A stretch of 64,000 nt of DNA from Polaromonas sp. (lineage in GTDB: Bacteria; Pseudomonadota; Gammaproteobacteria; Burkholderiales; Burkholderiaceae_C), in contig JAQGNE010000085.1 of assembly GCA_028291985.1 (NCBI GenBank), positions 1-64,000 of the forward strand, read 5' to 3'. The translations under genes and the position numbers were made by a program. This document shows positions 35,215 to 44,048 of the stretch, piece after piece. The first letter of the stretch is position 1. Each line of letters begins with the position of its first letter. The notes under the pieces were generated by a model, which was given only the letters and a program-made list of their open reading frames with translations, had not been told where the DNA came from and made no database searches.

Positions 35215-36066
35215 ATGGACCATTACTGTGTTGTTGGCAACCCGGTTGCGCACAGCAAGTCGCCCCAGATTCATGCGCGGTTTGCGGAGCTGACCGGCCA
35301 GGCGATGAGCTATGACAAGCAACTGGTGGCGCTGGATGGTTTTGCAGAGGCGCTGGGCGGTTTTCGGCAACGCGGCGTCAAAGGTTGCAATGTCACGGTG
35401 CCGTTCAAGTTCGAGGCTTTTGCCTGCGCAACCAGCCGGAGCAGCCGCGCCGAACTGGCGCAGGCAGCCAACACGCTGCGCTTTGATGCAGATGGCATCC
35501 ATGCCGACAACACCGACGGCATCGGCCTGGTCAATGACATCCAGACGAATGCCGGCGTGGCGTTGGCAGGCCGCGATATCCTGCTCATCGGCGCGGGCGG
35601 TGCGGCAGCCGGTGTGTTGGGCCCACTGATCAGCGCCAAACCCAGGCGAGTGGTGGTAGCCAACCGCACCTTGCAGAAGGCCCAAGCGCTTGTCTTGCAG
35701 CACCGTGCGCACCCGGCGACGATTGAATTGCTATTAAATACAGAGCTCTTACCCCAGTCATTGCAAGGGGTTGAAGGCGATTTTGATGTGATCATCAATG
35801 CTACTGCCAGCAGCCTGGCCGGTGCGGCCATACCGGTGCAAGCGCGGGTGCTGAAACCCGGCGCACTCGCCTACGACATGATGTATGGCCCAGCGGCGCA
35901 GGCTTTTTTGAGCTGGGCGCGGACGCATGGCGCGCAAGGCCGCGACGGGCTGGGCATGCTGGTCGAGCAGGCTGCAGCGGCTTTTGAGGTGTGGCGCCAG
36001 GTCAGGCCGCCGTCTGCGCAGGTGCTGGGCGAAATGCGCGCGGCCATCCAGCTACCTGGCCTATGA
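35215..36066 (+). CDS. aroE: Shikimate dehydrogenase AroE, with a repeat-derived segment
   Basis: AroE reduces 3-dehydroshikimate with NADPH in the shikimate pathway. The substrate domain starts YCVVGNPVAHSKSPQIHARFA. NVTVPFKFEAF and ANTLRFDADGIHADNTDGIGL hold the catalytic Lys and Asp. The NADP-binding loop is LLIGAGGAAAGVLG. INATASSLAG and the C-terminal GLGMLVEQAAAAFEVW complete it. At 283 residues it is about 11 longer than E. coli AroE. Residues about 172–191, just before FDVIINAT, are coded by repeat copy G. Function should survive since the segment lies in a loop between the NADP strands. mtgA follows with ATGA overlap. Confidence 0.95.
   Translation: MDHYCVVGNPVAHSKSPQIHARFAELTGQAMSYDKQLVALDGFAEALGGFRQRGVKGCNVTVPFKFEAFACATSRSSRAELAQAANTLRFDADGIHADNTDGIGLVNDIQTNAGVALAGRDILLIGAGGAAAGVLGPLISAKPRRVVVANRTLQKAQALVLQHRAHPATIELLLNTELLPQSLQGVEGDFDVIINATASSLAGAAIPVQARVLKPGALAYDMMYGPAAQAFLSWARTHGAQGRDGLGMLVEQAAAAFEVWRQVRPPSAQVLGEMRAAIQLPGL
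35728..35785 (+). repeat. Interspersed ~60-bp repeat, copy G, inside aroE
   Basis: TTGCTATTAAATACAGAGCT, then CTTACCCCAGTCATTGCAAG, GGGTTGAAGGCGATTTTG. It shares block order with intergenic copies F and J (TTGCTATTAA, CCC, TCATTG, GG-TGAAGGC, ATTTT). It is read in frame as about 20 residues of AroE without a stop. Confidence 0.8.
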
Positions 36067-36854
36067 CAAAAGCCTCGCCCTTCAAGCGGCTGGCGGGGCT
36101 GGTCGGCCTGATGCTGCTGGCGGTGCTGGTCCTGCAGCTTTATTTTGTGGTGCGCATCGCGCTGATGGTCGTGGTCAATCCTGAATCCACTGCTTTCGAG
36201 CGGTCCGAGATTTACCGGATTACCGCCACCAAAGGCAGCCTCAAATGGCGCCAGCAGTGGGTGCCTTACCACCGCATCTCCGACAAGCTGAAAAGCGCGG
36301 TGATCGCGTCGGAAGACGCCAGCTTCATCGAGCATGACGGGGTTGATCTGGAGGCGCTTGAGAAAGCCTGGGACAAGAACAGCAAGGCCGAGCAGAAGGC
36401 GCAGCTGGCCACCGAAAAAGCCGCCAGCAACGTTGCGAAAGCAGCTGCCGGAAAACCCGCCATGCTGGCCGCCGCGAAGGCACCAAAAATCGTCGGCGGC
36501 TCCACCATCACCCAGCAGCTGGCCAAGAATCTGTTTCTGGCGAGCGAGCGGACCCTGGCGCGCAAGGGACAGGAGTTGTTGCTGGCGCTGATGCTGGAAG
36601 CGATGCTCAGCAAGGAACGCATTCTGGAGATTTACCTTAACAACGTCGAGTGGGGCGAGGGCGTATTCGGCGCCGAGGCCGCCGCGCAGCACTACTACCG
36701 CAAAAGCGCCGCAAACCTGAGCGCCTATGAAGCGGCGCGGCTGGCTGTGATGCTACCGCGACCACGTTACTTTGAAACCCGCCCGGGCTCGGGCTATCTG
36801 GCCTCGCGCGCCAGCACGATCGCAGCGCGCATGGGCGGTGTTGAAATCCCCTAG
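36063..36854 (+). CDS. mtgA: Monofunctional peptidoglycan transglycosylase MtgA, with Lys/Ala-rich insert
   Basis: MtgA polymerises glycan strands from lipid II (GT51 family). One N-terminal membrane segment (about 10–32) leads into the GT51 domain. Motif 1 is SEDASFIEHDGVD with the catalytic Glu at about residue 83, motif 2 is GGSTITQQLAKNLFL, and a later motif is RILEIYLNNVEWGEG. Between motifs 1 and 2 there is an inserted Lys/Ala/Glu-rich segment (about 106–142, such as KAEQKAQLATEKAASNVAK) that is absent from E. coli MtgA. ATG 36063 overlaps the aroE stop (ATGA). The ORF could start upstream, but no motif supports that. Confidence 0.93.
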   Translation: MTKASPFKRLAGLVGLMLLAVLVLQLYFVVRIALMVVVNPESTAFERSEIYRITATKGSLKWRQQWVPYHRISDKLKSAVIASEDASFIEHDGVDLEALEKAWDKNSKAEQKAQLATEKAASNVAKAAAGKPAMLAAAKAPKIVGGSTITQQLAKNLFLASERTLARKGQELLLALMLEAMLSKERILEIYLNNVEWGEGVFGAEAAAQHYYRKSAANLSAYEAARLAVMLPRPRYFETRPGSGYLASRASTIAARMGGVEIP

Positions 36855-36965
36855 TCAACCGAGTGCCTGCCGAGCGATTTTGCTGCTGTGCGCACAGCGC
36901 GCAAGAGCATGACTCTGCTGGCTGATCGCTGCCAAGCTGCGGGAGGGCAACAGCTATTATTCCGC

Positions 36966-37370
36966 ATGCTTGCAAAGTTGATGAGTTTGTTTCTGCTGGG
37001 TCTGGTTCGCGTGCTGACCGGCGCGCAGGCACGCTGGCAGGGCTGCCCGCCCAAAGCCGAGCAGCGCATCTACTTTGCCAACCACCAGAGCCCTGCGGAC
37101 CTGGTGCTGATGTGGGCAGCGCTGCCGCTGGAGCTGCGCAGCATCACGCGGCCGATTGCGGCAAAAGACTGCTGGACCAGGACACCGTTCAAGAAGTGGA
37201 TCACCACGGCGGTCTTCAACGCCATTTATGTGGACCGTGCCAAGGTGGGTGACCAGGACCCACTGGAGCCACTGGTTGACGCGCTGCAAAACGGTGATTC
37301 GATCATTCTGTTTCCGGAAGGCACGCGGCGCCACCATGACGAACCGCAAAGCTTCAAGTCGGGTCTTTAG
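36966..37370 (+). pseudogene. 1-acyl-sn-glycerol-3-phosphate acyltransferase-like gene, 3' truncated
   Basis: The frame codes 134 residues of a PlsC-family acyltransferase. Motif I, FANHQSPAD (HX4D), and motif III, LFPEGTRR, are intact. The protein stops at TAG right after SFKSGL, where relatives run on for some 60–80 residues. The following 75 bp contain no plausible continuation in any frame, and repeat copy H begins there. The 3' end has probably been lost, perhaps by a rearrangement at or near the repeat. A functional short enzyme is possible but unlikely because motif IV is missing. Confidence 0.7.
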
Positions 37371-37444
37371 AGACGCCCTGTGTTTTACGGCACCGGTGTT
37401 CTTTCATTCGGTTCGCTGGTACTTCGGCATATAGCCTTTTTCAA

Positions 37445-37502
37445 ACAAAATACTGTCTTAGCCCAATACTTATAAGGGCTTGCAGCTATCAAAAGAGTAG
37501 CT
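37445..37502 (-). repeat. Interspersed ~60-bp repeat, copy H, abutting the ruvC start
   Basis: On the minus strand: AGCTACTCTTTTGATAGCTG, then CAAGCCCTTATAAGTATTGG, GCTAAGACAGTATTTTG. One of the best matches to the family. It fills the gap between the truncated acyltransferase gene and ruvC, and ends one base before the ruvC ATG, so it supplies the ruvC ribosome-binding region. Confidence 0.85.
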
Positions 37503-37503
37503 A

Positions 37504-38052
37504 ATGCGAATTTTGGGCATTGACCCGGGACTGCAGATCACCGGCTTCGGTGTGGTGGATGTGGACGGCCACGAGTTGCGTTATGTGGCCAGCGGCACTA
37601 TCAAGACCACTCATCTGGACACACAGGACCTGCCGGCACGCCTGCGGGTGTTGTACGACGGCATACGTGAAGTCACCGACCGCTACCAGCCCAACGCGTC
37701 ATCGGTCGAGATCGTGTTCGTCAACGTAAACCCGCAAGGCACGCTACTGCTCGGCCAAGCGCGTGGCGCCTGTATCACCGCGCTGGTGTCGCGCGACCTG
37801 GCGGTGGCGGAATATACCGCGCTCCAAATGAAAAAAGCGGTGGCGGGTTACGGCAAGGCCGGCAAAGCCGAGGTGCAGCAGATGGTGATGCGGCTGCTGA
37901 AACTGCCCGCCCTGCCCGGCAAGGATGCTGCCGATGCGCTGGGGCTGGCGATTACCCATGCGCACGTAGGCGCCGCAAACGCGCGGCTGGCTCAAGCCGC
38001 AGGCGTGGGCGCGAAGGTTGGTGCTGGCTACCGTGACGGACGCCGGCGTTAG
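37504..38052 (+). CDS. ruvC: Holliday-junction endonuclease RuvC
   Basis: RuvC is a dimeric endonuclease that resolves Holliday junctions with RuvAB. The N-terminal [18 protein letters not shown] carries the first catalytic Asp. Acidic residues in VEIVFVN and the C-terminal [16 protein letters not shown] complete the active site. Length (182 aa) is normal. ruvA and ruvB do not follow; the next gene is the minus-strand small membrane protein. The region before the ATG is repeat copy H, which offers only a weak purine stretch (AAAAGAG) as ribosome-binding site. Confidence 0.95.
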   Translation: MRILGIDPGLQITGFGVVDVDGHELRYVASGTIKTTHLDTQDLPARLRVLYDGIREVTDRYQPNASSVEIVFVNVNPQGTLLLGQARGACITALVSRDLAVAEYTALQMKKAVAGYGKAGKAEVQQMVMRLLKLPALPGKDAADALGLAITHAHVGAANARLAQAAGVGAKVGAGYRDGRRR

Positions 38053-38097
38053 TGGAATCAAAAGCCGCGCCCACCGGCCGCAGCGGTTTACGCCCCT

Positions 38098-38274
38098 TCA
38101 GGCGATGCGTTCCAGAATCAATACCGCAAAAAATCCGAAGGCTGCGATCAGCGTCCATTTCAGAATGACCAGCCCGTAGCGCCTGAACCGCACCTGGCCA
38201 GTGCCCGCATAAAACACAAAGGCGACCACCGCCGCCAGCAGCAAGAGCAATATCAACCAGCGAAACAGTAGCAT
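38098..38274 (-). CDS. Small two-pass membrane protein (58 aa), unannotated size class
   Basis: ATG 38274 to TGA 38098 codes 58 residues: an N-terminal hydrophobic helix (MLLFRWLILLLLLAAVVAF), a short basic loop (GQVRFRRYGL), and a second helix (LIAAFGFFAVLILERIA). The regular two-helix layout, positive-inside loop, and codon pattern argue that it is real. It sits between convergent ruvC and lpxC, with 24 bp to the lpxC stop, and reads in the same direction as lpxC, so it could be a distal gene of the lpxC transcript. I recognise no family. Confidence 0.7.
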   Translation of the reverse strand: MLLFRWLILLLLLAAVVAFVFYAGTGQVRFRRYGLVILKWTLIAAFGFFAVLILERIA

Positions 38275-38298
38275 GTGATCGTCGCCGTGGTGGGCGGC

Positions 38299-39222
38299 TT
38301 ACCAGGCACGGGCCAGGCTGGCAAAACCATGCGGCGCGGTTTTCTCGTCTTCGAAGGTGACCACTTCATAGGCGTCTTCATGGGCCAGAAGCGCGCGCAA
38401 CAGCTTGTTGTTCATCCCATGGCCTGAGCGAAATGCACTGTACGCGGCCAGCAAAGGCTTGCCGAGCAGGTACAAATCGCCCATGGCGTCCAGGATCTTG
38501 TGCTTCACGAACTCATCGTTGTAGCGCAGGCCGTCACTGTTCAGAACCTTGTAATCGTCCATCACGATGGCGTTGTCCAGGCCGCCACCCAGTGCCAGGC
38601 CGCTGGCCCGCATCATCTCGACATCCTTGGTGAAGCCAAAGGTACGCGCCCGGGCGATGTCGCGCGTGTAAGAGCCCGAGCCGATATCAAACTCAACGCG
38701 CTGCCCGGTGGAATCGACCGCTGGATGGTCAAAATCAATCTCGAAGCTAAGCTTGTAGCCGGCGTACGGCGTAAGGCGTGCCCATTTTTTTGCTGCGCCC
38801 TCGCCTTCTTGAACCTCTACCGGCCGAAGCACGCGTACAAAGCGCTTCGGTGCGCCTTGCAAGGCAATTCCGGCCGACTGCAGCAGGAATACAAACGAAG
38901 AAGCAGAGCCGTCCAGAATCGGCACCTCTTCGGCGGTGATGTCGACATAGAGGTTGTCAATGCCCAGCCCCGCGCAGGCTGACATCAGATGCTCGACGGT
39001 GTGCACCTTCGCCTGCCCGGACGAAATCGTGGATGCCAGGCGGGTATCGGTTACCGCAAGCGCTGATATCACAATATCCACTGGCACCGGCAAATCAACA
39101 CGCCGGAAAACGATGCCGGTGTCCGGCGCGGCCGGCCGCAGGGTCAGCTCCACCCGCTGACCGCTGTGCAGGCCCACGCCAACAGCTTTGGTCAGGGACT
39201 TGAGTGTTCTTTGGGCGAGCAT
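38299..39222 (-). CDS. lpxC: UDP-3-O-acyl-N-acetylglucosamine deacetylase LpxC
   Basis: LpxC is the zinc enzyme for the first committed step of lipid A synthesis. The zinc-binding [16 protein letters not shown] is at about residue 75. [14 protein letters not shown] carries the later His and Asp ligands, and [13 protein letters not shown] the catalytic His region. Length (307 aa) is standard. It is distal to ftsZ in the dcw cluster, as in E. coli, with a 348-bp gap holding repeat R3. That gap may hold a separate lpxC promoter. Confidence 0.97.
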   Translation of the reverse strand: MLAQRTLKSLTKAVGVGLHSGQRVELTLRPAAPDTGIVFRRVDLPVPVDIVISALAVTDTRLASTISSGQAKVHTVEHLMSACAGLGIDNLYVDITAEEVPILDGSASSFVFLLQSAGIALQGAPKRFVRVLRPVEVQEGEGAAKKWARLTPYAGYKLSFEIDFDHPAVDSTGQRVEFDIGSGSYTRDIARARTFGFTKDVEMMRASGLALGGGLDNAIVMDDYKVLNSDGLRYNDEFVKHKILDAMGDLYLLGKPLLAAYSAFRSGHGMNNKLLRALLAHEDAYEVVTFEDEKTAPHGFASLARAW

Positions 39223-39570
39223 CGTCCTATTTTAGTTAACTCACGGTGTCCTGAGCACCGCAGTGGCATTGACAAAAGACAAGGGTCGCGGACGGCTGAA
39301 ACTGCCCGGAAATCGTTATCACCTTGAAGCAGAGCCATATGGAGCCTCGCCGGCGCTACTAGCACAGCCAGCGATTGATCGAATGGAAAGCGCAGCGAGC
39401 TGCCCGGGCTTGCGTTGTGGAGCAGAGCCGTACACAAGTACGGCGAGCACCGCAAACGCGAGATCGGGTTGCGCAGTAGCTTTACATCCGCCCCGCAGCC
39501 GGGCCGCCCCAAGGCGGAGCAGCCCCTGCGGGGGAAAGTAGCCATACGCCGTGGCGACCGTGGGGGTTAC
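39223..39570. other. ftsZ–lpxC intergenic region
   Basis: No gene is supported. A GC-rich repeat (R3) lies close to the ftsZ stop, and an inverted repeat GCCGTAC..GTACGGC lies near 39427–39443. The open frames on the plus strand across it have no recognisable content and are rejected. Confidence 0.5.
39490..39568 (+). repeat. GC-rich interspersed repeat, R3
   Basis: GCAGCCGGGCCGCCCCAAGG, then CGGAGCAGCCCCTGCGGGGG, then ATACGCCGTGGCGACCGTGG. Of the general kind (short, GC-rich, palindrome-containing) found between genes in Comamonadaceae, but not clearly of the R1/R2 family. Its CCCCTGCGGGG core could fold into a hairpin and help end ftsZ transcripts. Confidence 0.5.
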
Positions 39571-40815
39571 TCAATCTGCCTGTTTGCGCAGAAAGGCTGG
39601 AATCTCGAAGTCATCCATGCCGCCCGAAGCCAGTGCATCCACCTTGGCCGCTGCCTGGGTACGGTTGGTGCGCCACACGCTGGGCACCGTCATGTTGCCG
39701 TAGTCCGGCTGCGACGAGGCAGAACCCACGGATGATGACAAGGCACCGCCGGCGCCGCCCATACCCGCCACCGAGTTGAGGGTGGGTATGTTGAAAGGCA
39801 CGTTGTCGGTTCCCGTTCGCAGCACCTGCAGCGGCGGCGCATGGCGGCGCACGCCCTGGCGGCTAAGGCCGGTAGCCACTACCGTCACGCGGATGTCCTC
39901 GCCCAGCTTGTCGTCGTAGGCTGCGCCATAGATGACATGCGCATCAGGCGATGCATAGGCGCGTATGGTGTTCATGGCCAGCTTGGACTCGTTCAGTTTG
40001 AGCGAACCCTTCGCTGCGGTCACCAGCACCAGGACACCCTTGGCACCCGACAGGTCAATGCCTTCCAGCAACGGGCAGGCAACAGCCTGCTCGGCGGCGA
40101 TACGCGCACGGTCCGGGCCACTGGCAACGGCCGTACCCATCATGGCCTTGCCGGGCTCGCCCATCACGGTGCGCACGTCCTCGAAGTCGACGTTGACGTT
40201 GCCGTACTCGTTGATGATCTCGGCAATGCCGCCGACGGCATTCTTGAGCACATCGTTGGCATGCGCAAAAGCAGCATCCTGCGTGATGTCGTCGCCCAGC
40301 ACCTCCAGCAGCTTTTCGTTCAGCACCACGATCAGCGAGTCGACATTGGCTTCCAGCTCGGCCAGGCCCAGATCGGCGTTGGTCATGCGGCGGCCGCCTT
40401 CGAAATCGAAGGGTTTGGTCACCACCCCCACCGTCAGGATGCCCATTTCCTTGGCAACCCGAGCGATCACCGGGGCAGCGCCGGTGCCGGTGCCGCCGCC
40501 CATGCCGGCCGTGATGAACAGCATGTGCGCGCCGGTGATGGCGCTGCGGATGTCATCGACGGCAAGTTCGGCCGCATCACGGCCCTTGTCTGGCTTGCTG
40601 CCCGCACCCAGGCCGCTGCTGCCCAGCTGGATGGTCTTGTGGGCGCTGCCGCGCGCCAGCGCCTGCGCATCGGTGTTGGCGTAAATGAACTCAACGCCCT
40701 GAACGCCGCAATCGATCATGTGGCCGACGGCGTTGCCGCCGCCACCACCCACGCCGATTACCTTGATTTGTGTGCCCTGGTTGAATTCTTCGATCTCAAT
40801 CATTTCTATGCTCAT
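39571..40815 (-). CDS. ftsZ: Cell-division tubulin homologue FtsZ
   Basis: FtsZ polymerises into the Z-ring. The GTP-binding tubulin signature GGGTGTGAAPVIA is at about residue 105, and the T7 loop NVDFEDVRTVM near residue 205. The C-terminal conserved peptide DDFEIPAFLRKQ, which binds FtsA, closes the 414-residue protein. A Ser/Gly-rich linker (about 320–395) precedes that peptide. A strong AGGAGG lies 5 bp before the ATG. A 198-bp gap to ftsA leaves room for its own promoter, as in other proteobacteria. Confidence 0.98.
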   Translation of the reverse strand: MSIEMIEIEEFNQGTQIKVIGVGGGGGNAVGHMIDCGVQGVEFIYANTDAQALARGSAHKTIQLGSSGLGAGSKPDKGRDAAELAVDDIRSAITGAHMLFITAGMGGGTGTGAAPVIARVAKEMGILTVGVVTKPFDFEGGRRMTNADLGLAELEANVDSLIVVLNEKLLEVLGDDITQDAAFAHANDVLKNAVGGIAEIINEYGNVNVDFEDVRTVMGEPGKAMMGTAVASGPDRARIAAEQAVACPLLEGIDLSGAKGVLVLVTAAKGSLKLNESKLAMNTIRAYASPDAHVIYGAAYDDKLGEDIRVTVVATGLSRQGVRRHAPPLQVLRTGTDNVPFNIPTLNSVAGMGGAGGALSSSVGSASSQPDYGNMTVPSVWRTNRTQAAAKVDALASGGMDDFEIPAFLRKQAD

Positions 40816-41013
40816 GGGAGCCTCCTATATAAATTAAGTTGACTTGCCAAAATCTTCGTCACGTACAGACTGACCGTTTTCATGAGGGGGTTTCCGCGCC
40901 CCCTGATCGCTTGTGTCGTTGTGGCGCCGCTCGGATCAGCGCCAGGTGATGTTTCATCAATGCACTTCGCCGGCAATCCGGCTGACGTTCGTACACGTGG
41001 GAAAGCTTGCGCA

Positions 41014-42243
41014 TCAAAAGTTCCCCACGAACCAGTCCTTGACCCGGCCGAATGCGTTATGCACGCTGCCGGCTTTTTGGGAGACCTTGTAGCCGCGCAT
41101 GCGCGCCAGCCGGGCCTCTTCCAGCAGGCCCATGACAGTTGCCGCACGCGCTTGGGCCACCATGTCGGACAGCGCACTGGAGTAGCGCGGAATCCCCCGG
41201 CGCACCGGCTTGAGAAAAATATCTTCGCCCAGCTCTACCATGCCCGGCATGACCGCGCTGCCGCCGGTGATGACGATGCCGGAGGACAGGACCTCTTCAT
41301 AGCCTGACTCACGGATGACCTGCTGCACGAGCGAAAAAATTTCTTCGATACGCGGCTCGATCACGCCGGCCAGCGCCTGCTTGCTCAGCATGCGTGGCGC
41401 GCGGTCACCCAGGCCCGGCACCTCAACCTGGGTATCCGGGTCGGCCAGCAACTGCTTGGCCACTCCGTTCTCAACCTTGATGTCTTCTGCGTCCTTGGTG
41501 GGGGTGCGCAGCGCCATCGCAATGTCGCTGGTGATCAGGTCGCCGGCAATCGGTATCACCGCGGTATGCCGGATGGCACCGCCGGTAAAAATGGCGACAT
41601 CTGTGGTGCCGGCGCCGATATCGACCAGCGCCACGCCCAGCTCCTGCTCATCCTGCGTCAGCACCGCCAGGCTGGAGGCCAGCGGGTTCAGCATCAGCTG
41701 ATCGACCTCCAGGCCGCAGCGGCGCACGCACTTGATGATGTTTTCTGCGGCACTCTGCGCGCCGGTGACGATATGCACCTTAGCCTCCAGGCGGATGCCG
41801 CTCATGCCGATGGGCTCGCGCACATCCTGGCCGTCGATCACAAACTCTTGTGGCTCCACGAGCAACAGGCGCTGGTCGGTAGAGATGTTGATGGCCTTGG
41901 CGGTTTCGATCACGCGGGCTACATCAGCTTGGGTGACTTCCTTGTCCTTGACCGCCACCATGCCGCTGGAATTGATGCCGCGGATGTGGCTGCCGGTAAT
42001 GCCGGTGTAGACCCGCGCTATCTTGCAGTCGGCCATCAATTCAGCTTCGCGCAGCGCCTGTTGGATGCTTTGAACCGTCGCATCAATATTGACCACCACG
42101 CCACGCTTGAGCCCGCTGCTAGCCGCAATACCCAGCCCCGCCAGCTTGAGCTCGCCACCGGGCATGACCTCGGCAACAACGGCCATGACCTTGCTGGTGC
42201 CGATGTCCAGTCCCACCACGAGATCCTTGTACTCTTTGGCCAT
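41014..42243 (-). CDS. ftsA: Cell-division actin-like protein FtsA
   Basis: FtsA tethers FtsZ to the membrane. The actin-fold ATP site starts DLVVGLDIGTSKVMAVVAE. LVDIGAGTTDVAIF (phosphate 2) and GIVITGGSAVMPG (adenosine) follow. The C-terminal amphipathic membrane-targeting helix is plausible (AFGRVKDWFVGNF). Length (409 aa) is standard. It starts 3 bp after ftsQ stops. Confidence 0.97.
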   Translation of the reverse strand: MAKEYKDLVVGLDIGTSKVMAVVAEVMPGGELKLAGLGIAASSGLKRGVVVNIDATVQSIQQALREAELMADCKIARVYTGITGSHIRGINSSGMVAVKDKEVTQADVARVIETAKAINISTDQRLLLVEPQEFVIDGQDVREPIGMSGIRLEAKVHIVTGAQSAAENIIKCVRRCGLEVDQLMLNPLASSLAVLTQDEQELGVALVDIGAGTTDVAIFTGGAIRHTAVIPIAGDLITSDIAMALRTPTKDAEDIKVENGVAKQLLADPDTQVEVPGLGDRAPRMLSKQALAGVIEPRIEEIFSLVQQVIRESGYEEVLSSGIVITGGSAVMPGMVELGEDIFLKPVRRGIPRYSSALSDMVAQARAATVMGLLEEARLARMRGYKVSQKAGSVHNAFGRVKDWFVGNF

Positions 42244-42246
42244 AAC

Positions 42247-43050
42247 TTACCTTTTCGCTTTCTTGTCTTCTTTGTCGCCCGGGATCACTGTGGTGACGCC
42301 CTTGAGCCGCAGTGCGTAACCATTGCCATAGCGCAGGTCGGCAGACTCGACGTCCCTGCCGAACCGGGCGGCCACCTGCGTCAGCGTCGACACGAAGCGC
42401 TGCACCCGCGCCTCGATCTCGCCTGCCGAACCGTGCCCGAGTTCGATGACCGCGCCGGTATCCAGATAGGCTCTCCAGCTGCCCTGCATCGTCAGCTCCA
42501 GGCCTTGCAGCTTGTCTTCGCGCTGCTCGAACAGGGGCGCCAATGTCTGATAGACGCCGAGCACGCGGGCCGCTTGCCCATCAGGGCCGTTGAGTTGCGG
42601 CAAACCCTCGGATTCGACATCGCCCGGGTTGGCTTCAAAAATCTCGCCAAAATTGTTGATGAGCCGGATGTGGCCATCCGGGCCCCAGTACGCAATTGCC
42701 TGATGCTCCTGAAGCCGCACCTTCAACTGGTTCGGGAACTGCCGTTGCACCACCGCCTGGCGTACCCAGGGCACCGACTCGAATGTTTTTTGCGTTTGGG
42801 CCAGGTCAACGGTGAAAAAATTACCCGCCAACCGCGGCGCCACATTGGCCCGCAGCGTCACGGTGTTGTTATGGGCGACGTCACCATGCACCACGATGCC
42901 GTTCAGGCTGAAGAGCGACTGGCGCATCAGCCAGCTCACCAGCAAGGTCAGAAGCATTGCCAAAAACACCAGGCACAGCAGCACCGACAGGGCGTTCATC
43001 AACTTGACGTCCGGCGGCAATGGCATAGGCAGTGGCAGCGAACGGCTCAA
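42247..43050 (-). CDS. ftsQ: Cell-division protein FtsQ
   Basis: FtsQ links the early and late divisome. A short cytoplasmic N-terminus is followed by one membrane segment (about 16–38, [22 protein letters not shown]). The POTRA domain starts [21 protein letters not shown], and the FtsQ beta domain follows. A TTG at 43050 overlaps the ddl stop as TTGA; ATG at 43023 is an alternative. The basic C-terminal tail (DKEDKKAKR) is normal for Burkholderiales. Confidence 0.94.
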   Translation of the reverse strand: MSRSLPLPMPLPPDVKLMNALSVLLCLVFLAMLLTLLVSWLMRQSLFSLNGIVVHGDVAHNNTVTLRANVAPRLAGNFFTVDLAQTQKTFESVPWVRQAVVQRQFPNQLKVRLQEHQAIAYWGPDGHIRLINNFGEIFEANPGDVESEGLPQLNGPDGQAARVLGVYQTLAPLFEQREDKLQGLELTMQGSWRAYLDTGAVIELGHGSAGEIEARVQRFVSTLTQVAARFGRDVESADLRYGNGYALRLKGVTTVIPGDKEDKKAKR

Positions 43051-44048
43051 GCGGTGGCCCCTTTCGCTGGCCTAGCCCGTGCATCGGTTGCCGGCTGGTA
43101 GTCAAGCGAGGCTGTCTCCAGCACCGCCACGCACAGGTCTTCATAGGAAATACCGGCGGCCTGCGCCGACATCGGCACCAGTGAATGGCTGGTCATGCCG
43201 GGCGAGGTATTGATCTCCAGCAAAAACGGCTGGCGGCTGACCTTGTCAATCATCACGTCAGCCCGCGCCCAGCCCCTGCAGCCCAGGGTGCGAAAGGCGC
43301 TGAGCACCAGTTGCTGGATGTGCGCTTCCTCTCCATCGGGCAGGCCGCAGGGCACCAGGTACTGGGTGGTGTCAGTGAAGTATTTGTTCTGGTAATCGTA
43401 ATTGCCTTCCGGCGCAACAATACGGATCACGGGCAGCGCGCGGGCTTCGCTTCCTGAGCCCAATACCGGGCAGGTCACTTCGTCGCCCTCTACAAACTGC
43501 TCGCACAAAACATCCGCATCCAGGGCGCCAGCCTGTTGGACGGCTTCCTGCAGGTCTGCCGCGCGTGCCACTTTGGTGAGGCCCAGCGATGAACCCTCCC
43601 GCGCCGGCTTGACGATCAATGGCAGGCCGAGCGTTTCAGTCACAGCGTTGGCATCGGCAGCTTGCATGCTGTGCTGGCGGAGCAGGACATATCGCGGCGT
43701 GGGCAGGCCTTCGGCCAGCAAGATGCGCTTGGTCATGACCTTGTCGATGGCCATGCTGGATGCCATGACACCTGAGCCGGTGTAAGGAATGCCCAGCAAT
43801 TCGAGCGCTCCCTGGACGGTGCCGTCTTCGCCAAATCGGCCATGCAGCGCGATAAAGCAGCGGTCGAAGCCCTCTTTTTTCAGGTCGCTGATCGGCTGGC
43901 CAGCCGGGTCAAAGGCGTGGGCATCAACACCGCGTGAACGCAGTGCCTGCAACACACCAGCACCTGACATCAGCGACACCTCGCGCTCCGCCGACTGGCC
44001 GCCCATCAGTACCGCGACCTTGCCGAAATTGAAGGGTTTTAGCGTCAT
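43047..44048 (-). CDS. ddl: D-alanine–D-alanine ligase
   Basis: Ddl makes the D-Ala-D-Ala dipeptide used by MurF. ATG 44048 overlaps the murC stop as ATGA and begins [29 protein letters not shown]-grasp signatures include [14 protein letters not shown] and the C-terminal [21 protein letters not shown]. The 333-residue length is normal. Seven residues upstream of the ATG in the longer frame have no support. Order murC–ddl–ftsQ is as in E. coli. Confidence 0.97.
   Translation of the reverse strand: MTLKPFNFGKVAVLMGGQSAEREVSLMSGAGVLQALRSRGVDAHAFDPAGQPISDLKKEGFDRCFIALHGRFGEDGTVQGALELLGIPYTGSGVMASSMAIDKVMTKRILLAEGLPTPRYVLLRQHSMQAADANAVTETLGLPLIVKPAREGSSLGLTKVARAADLQEAVQQAGALDADVLCEQFVEGDEVTCPVLGSGSEARALPVIRIVAPEGNYDYQNKYFTDTTQYLVPCGLPDGEEAHIQQLVLSAFRTLGCRGWARADVMIDKVSRQPFLLEINTSPGMTSHSLVPMSAQAAGISYEDLCVAVLETASLDYQPATDARARPAKGATA

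Noticed and set aside
39263-39735. Plus-strand open frames across the ftsZ–lpxC gap
   Set aside because: They lie in repeat R3 and the antisense of ftsZ, with no conserved content and no ribosome-binding site.
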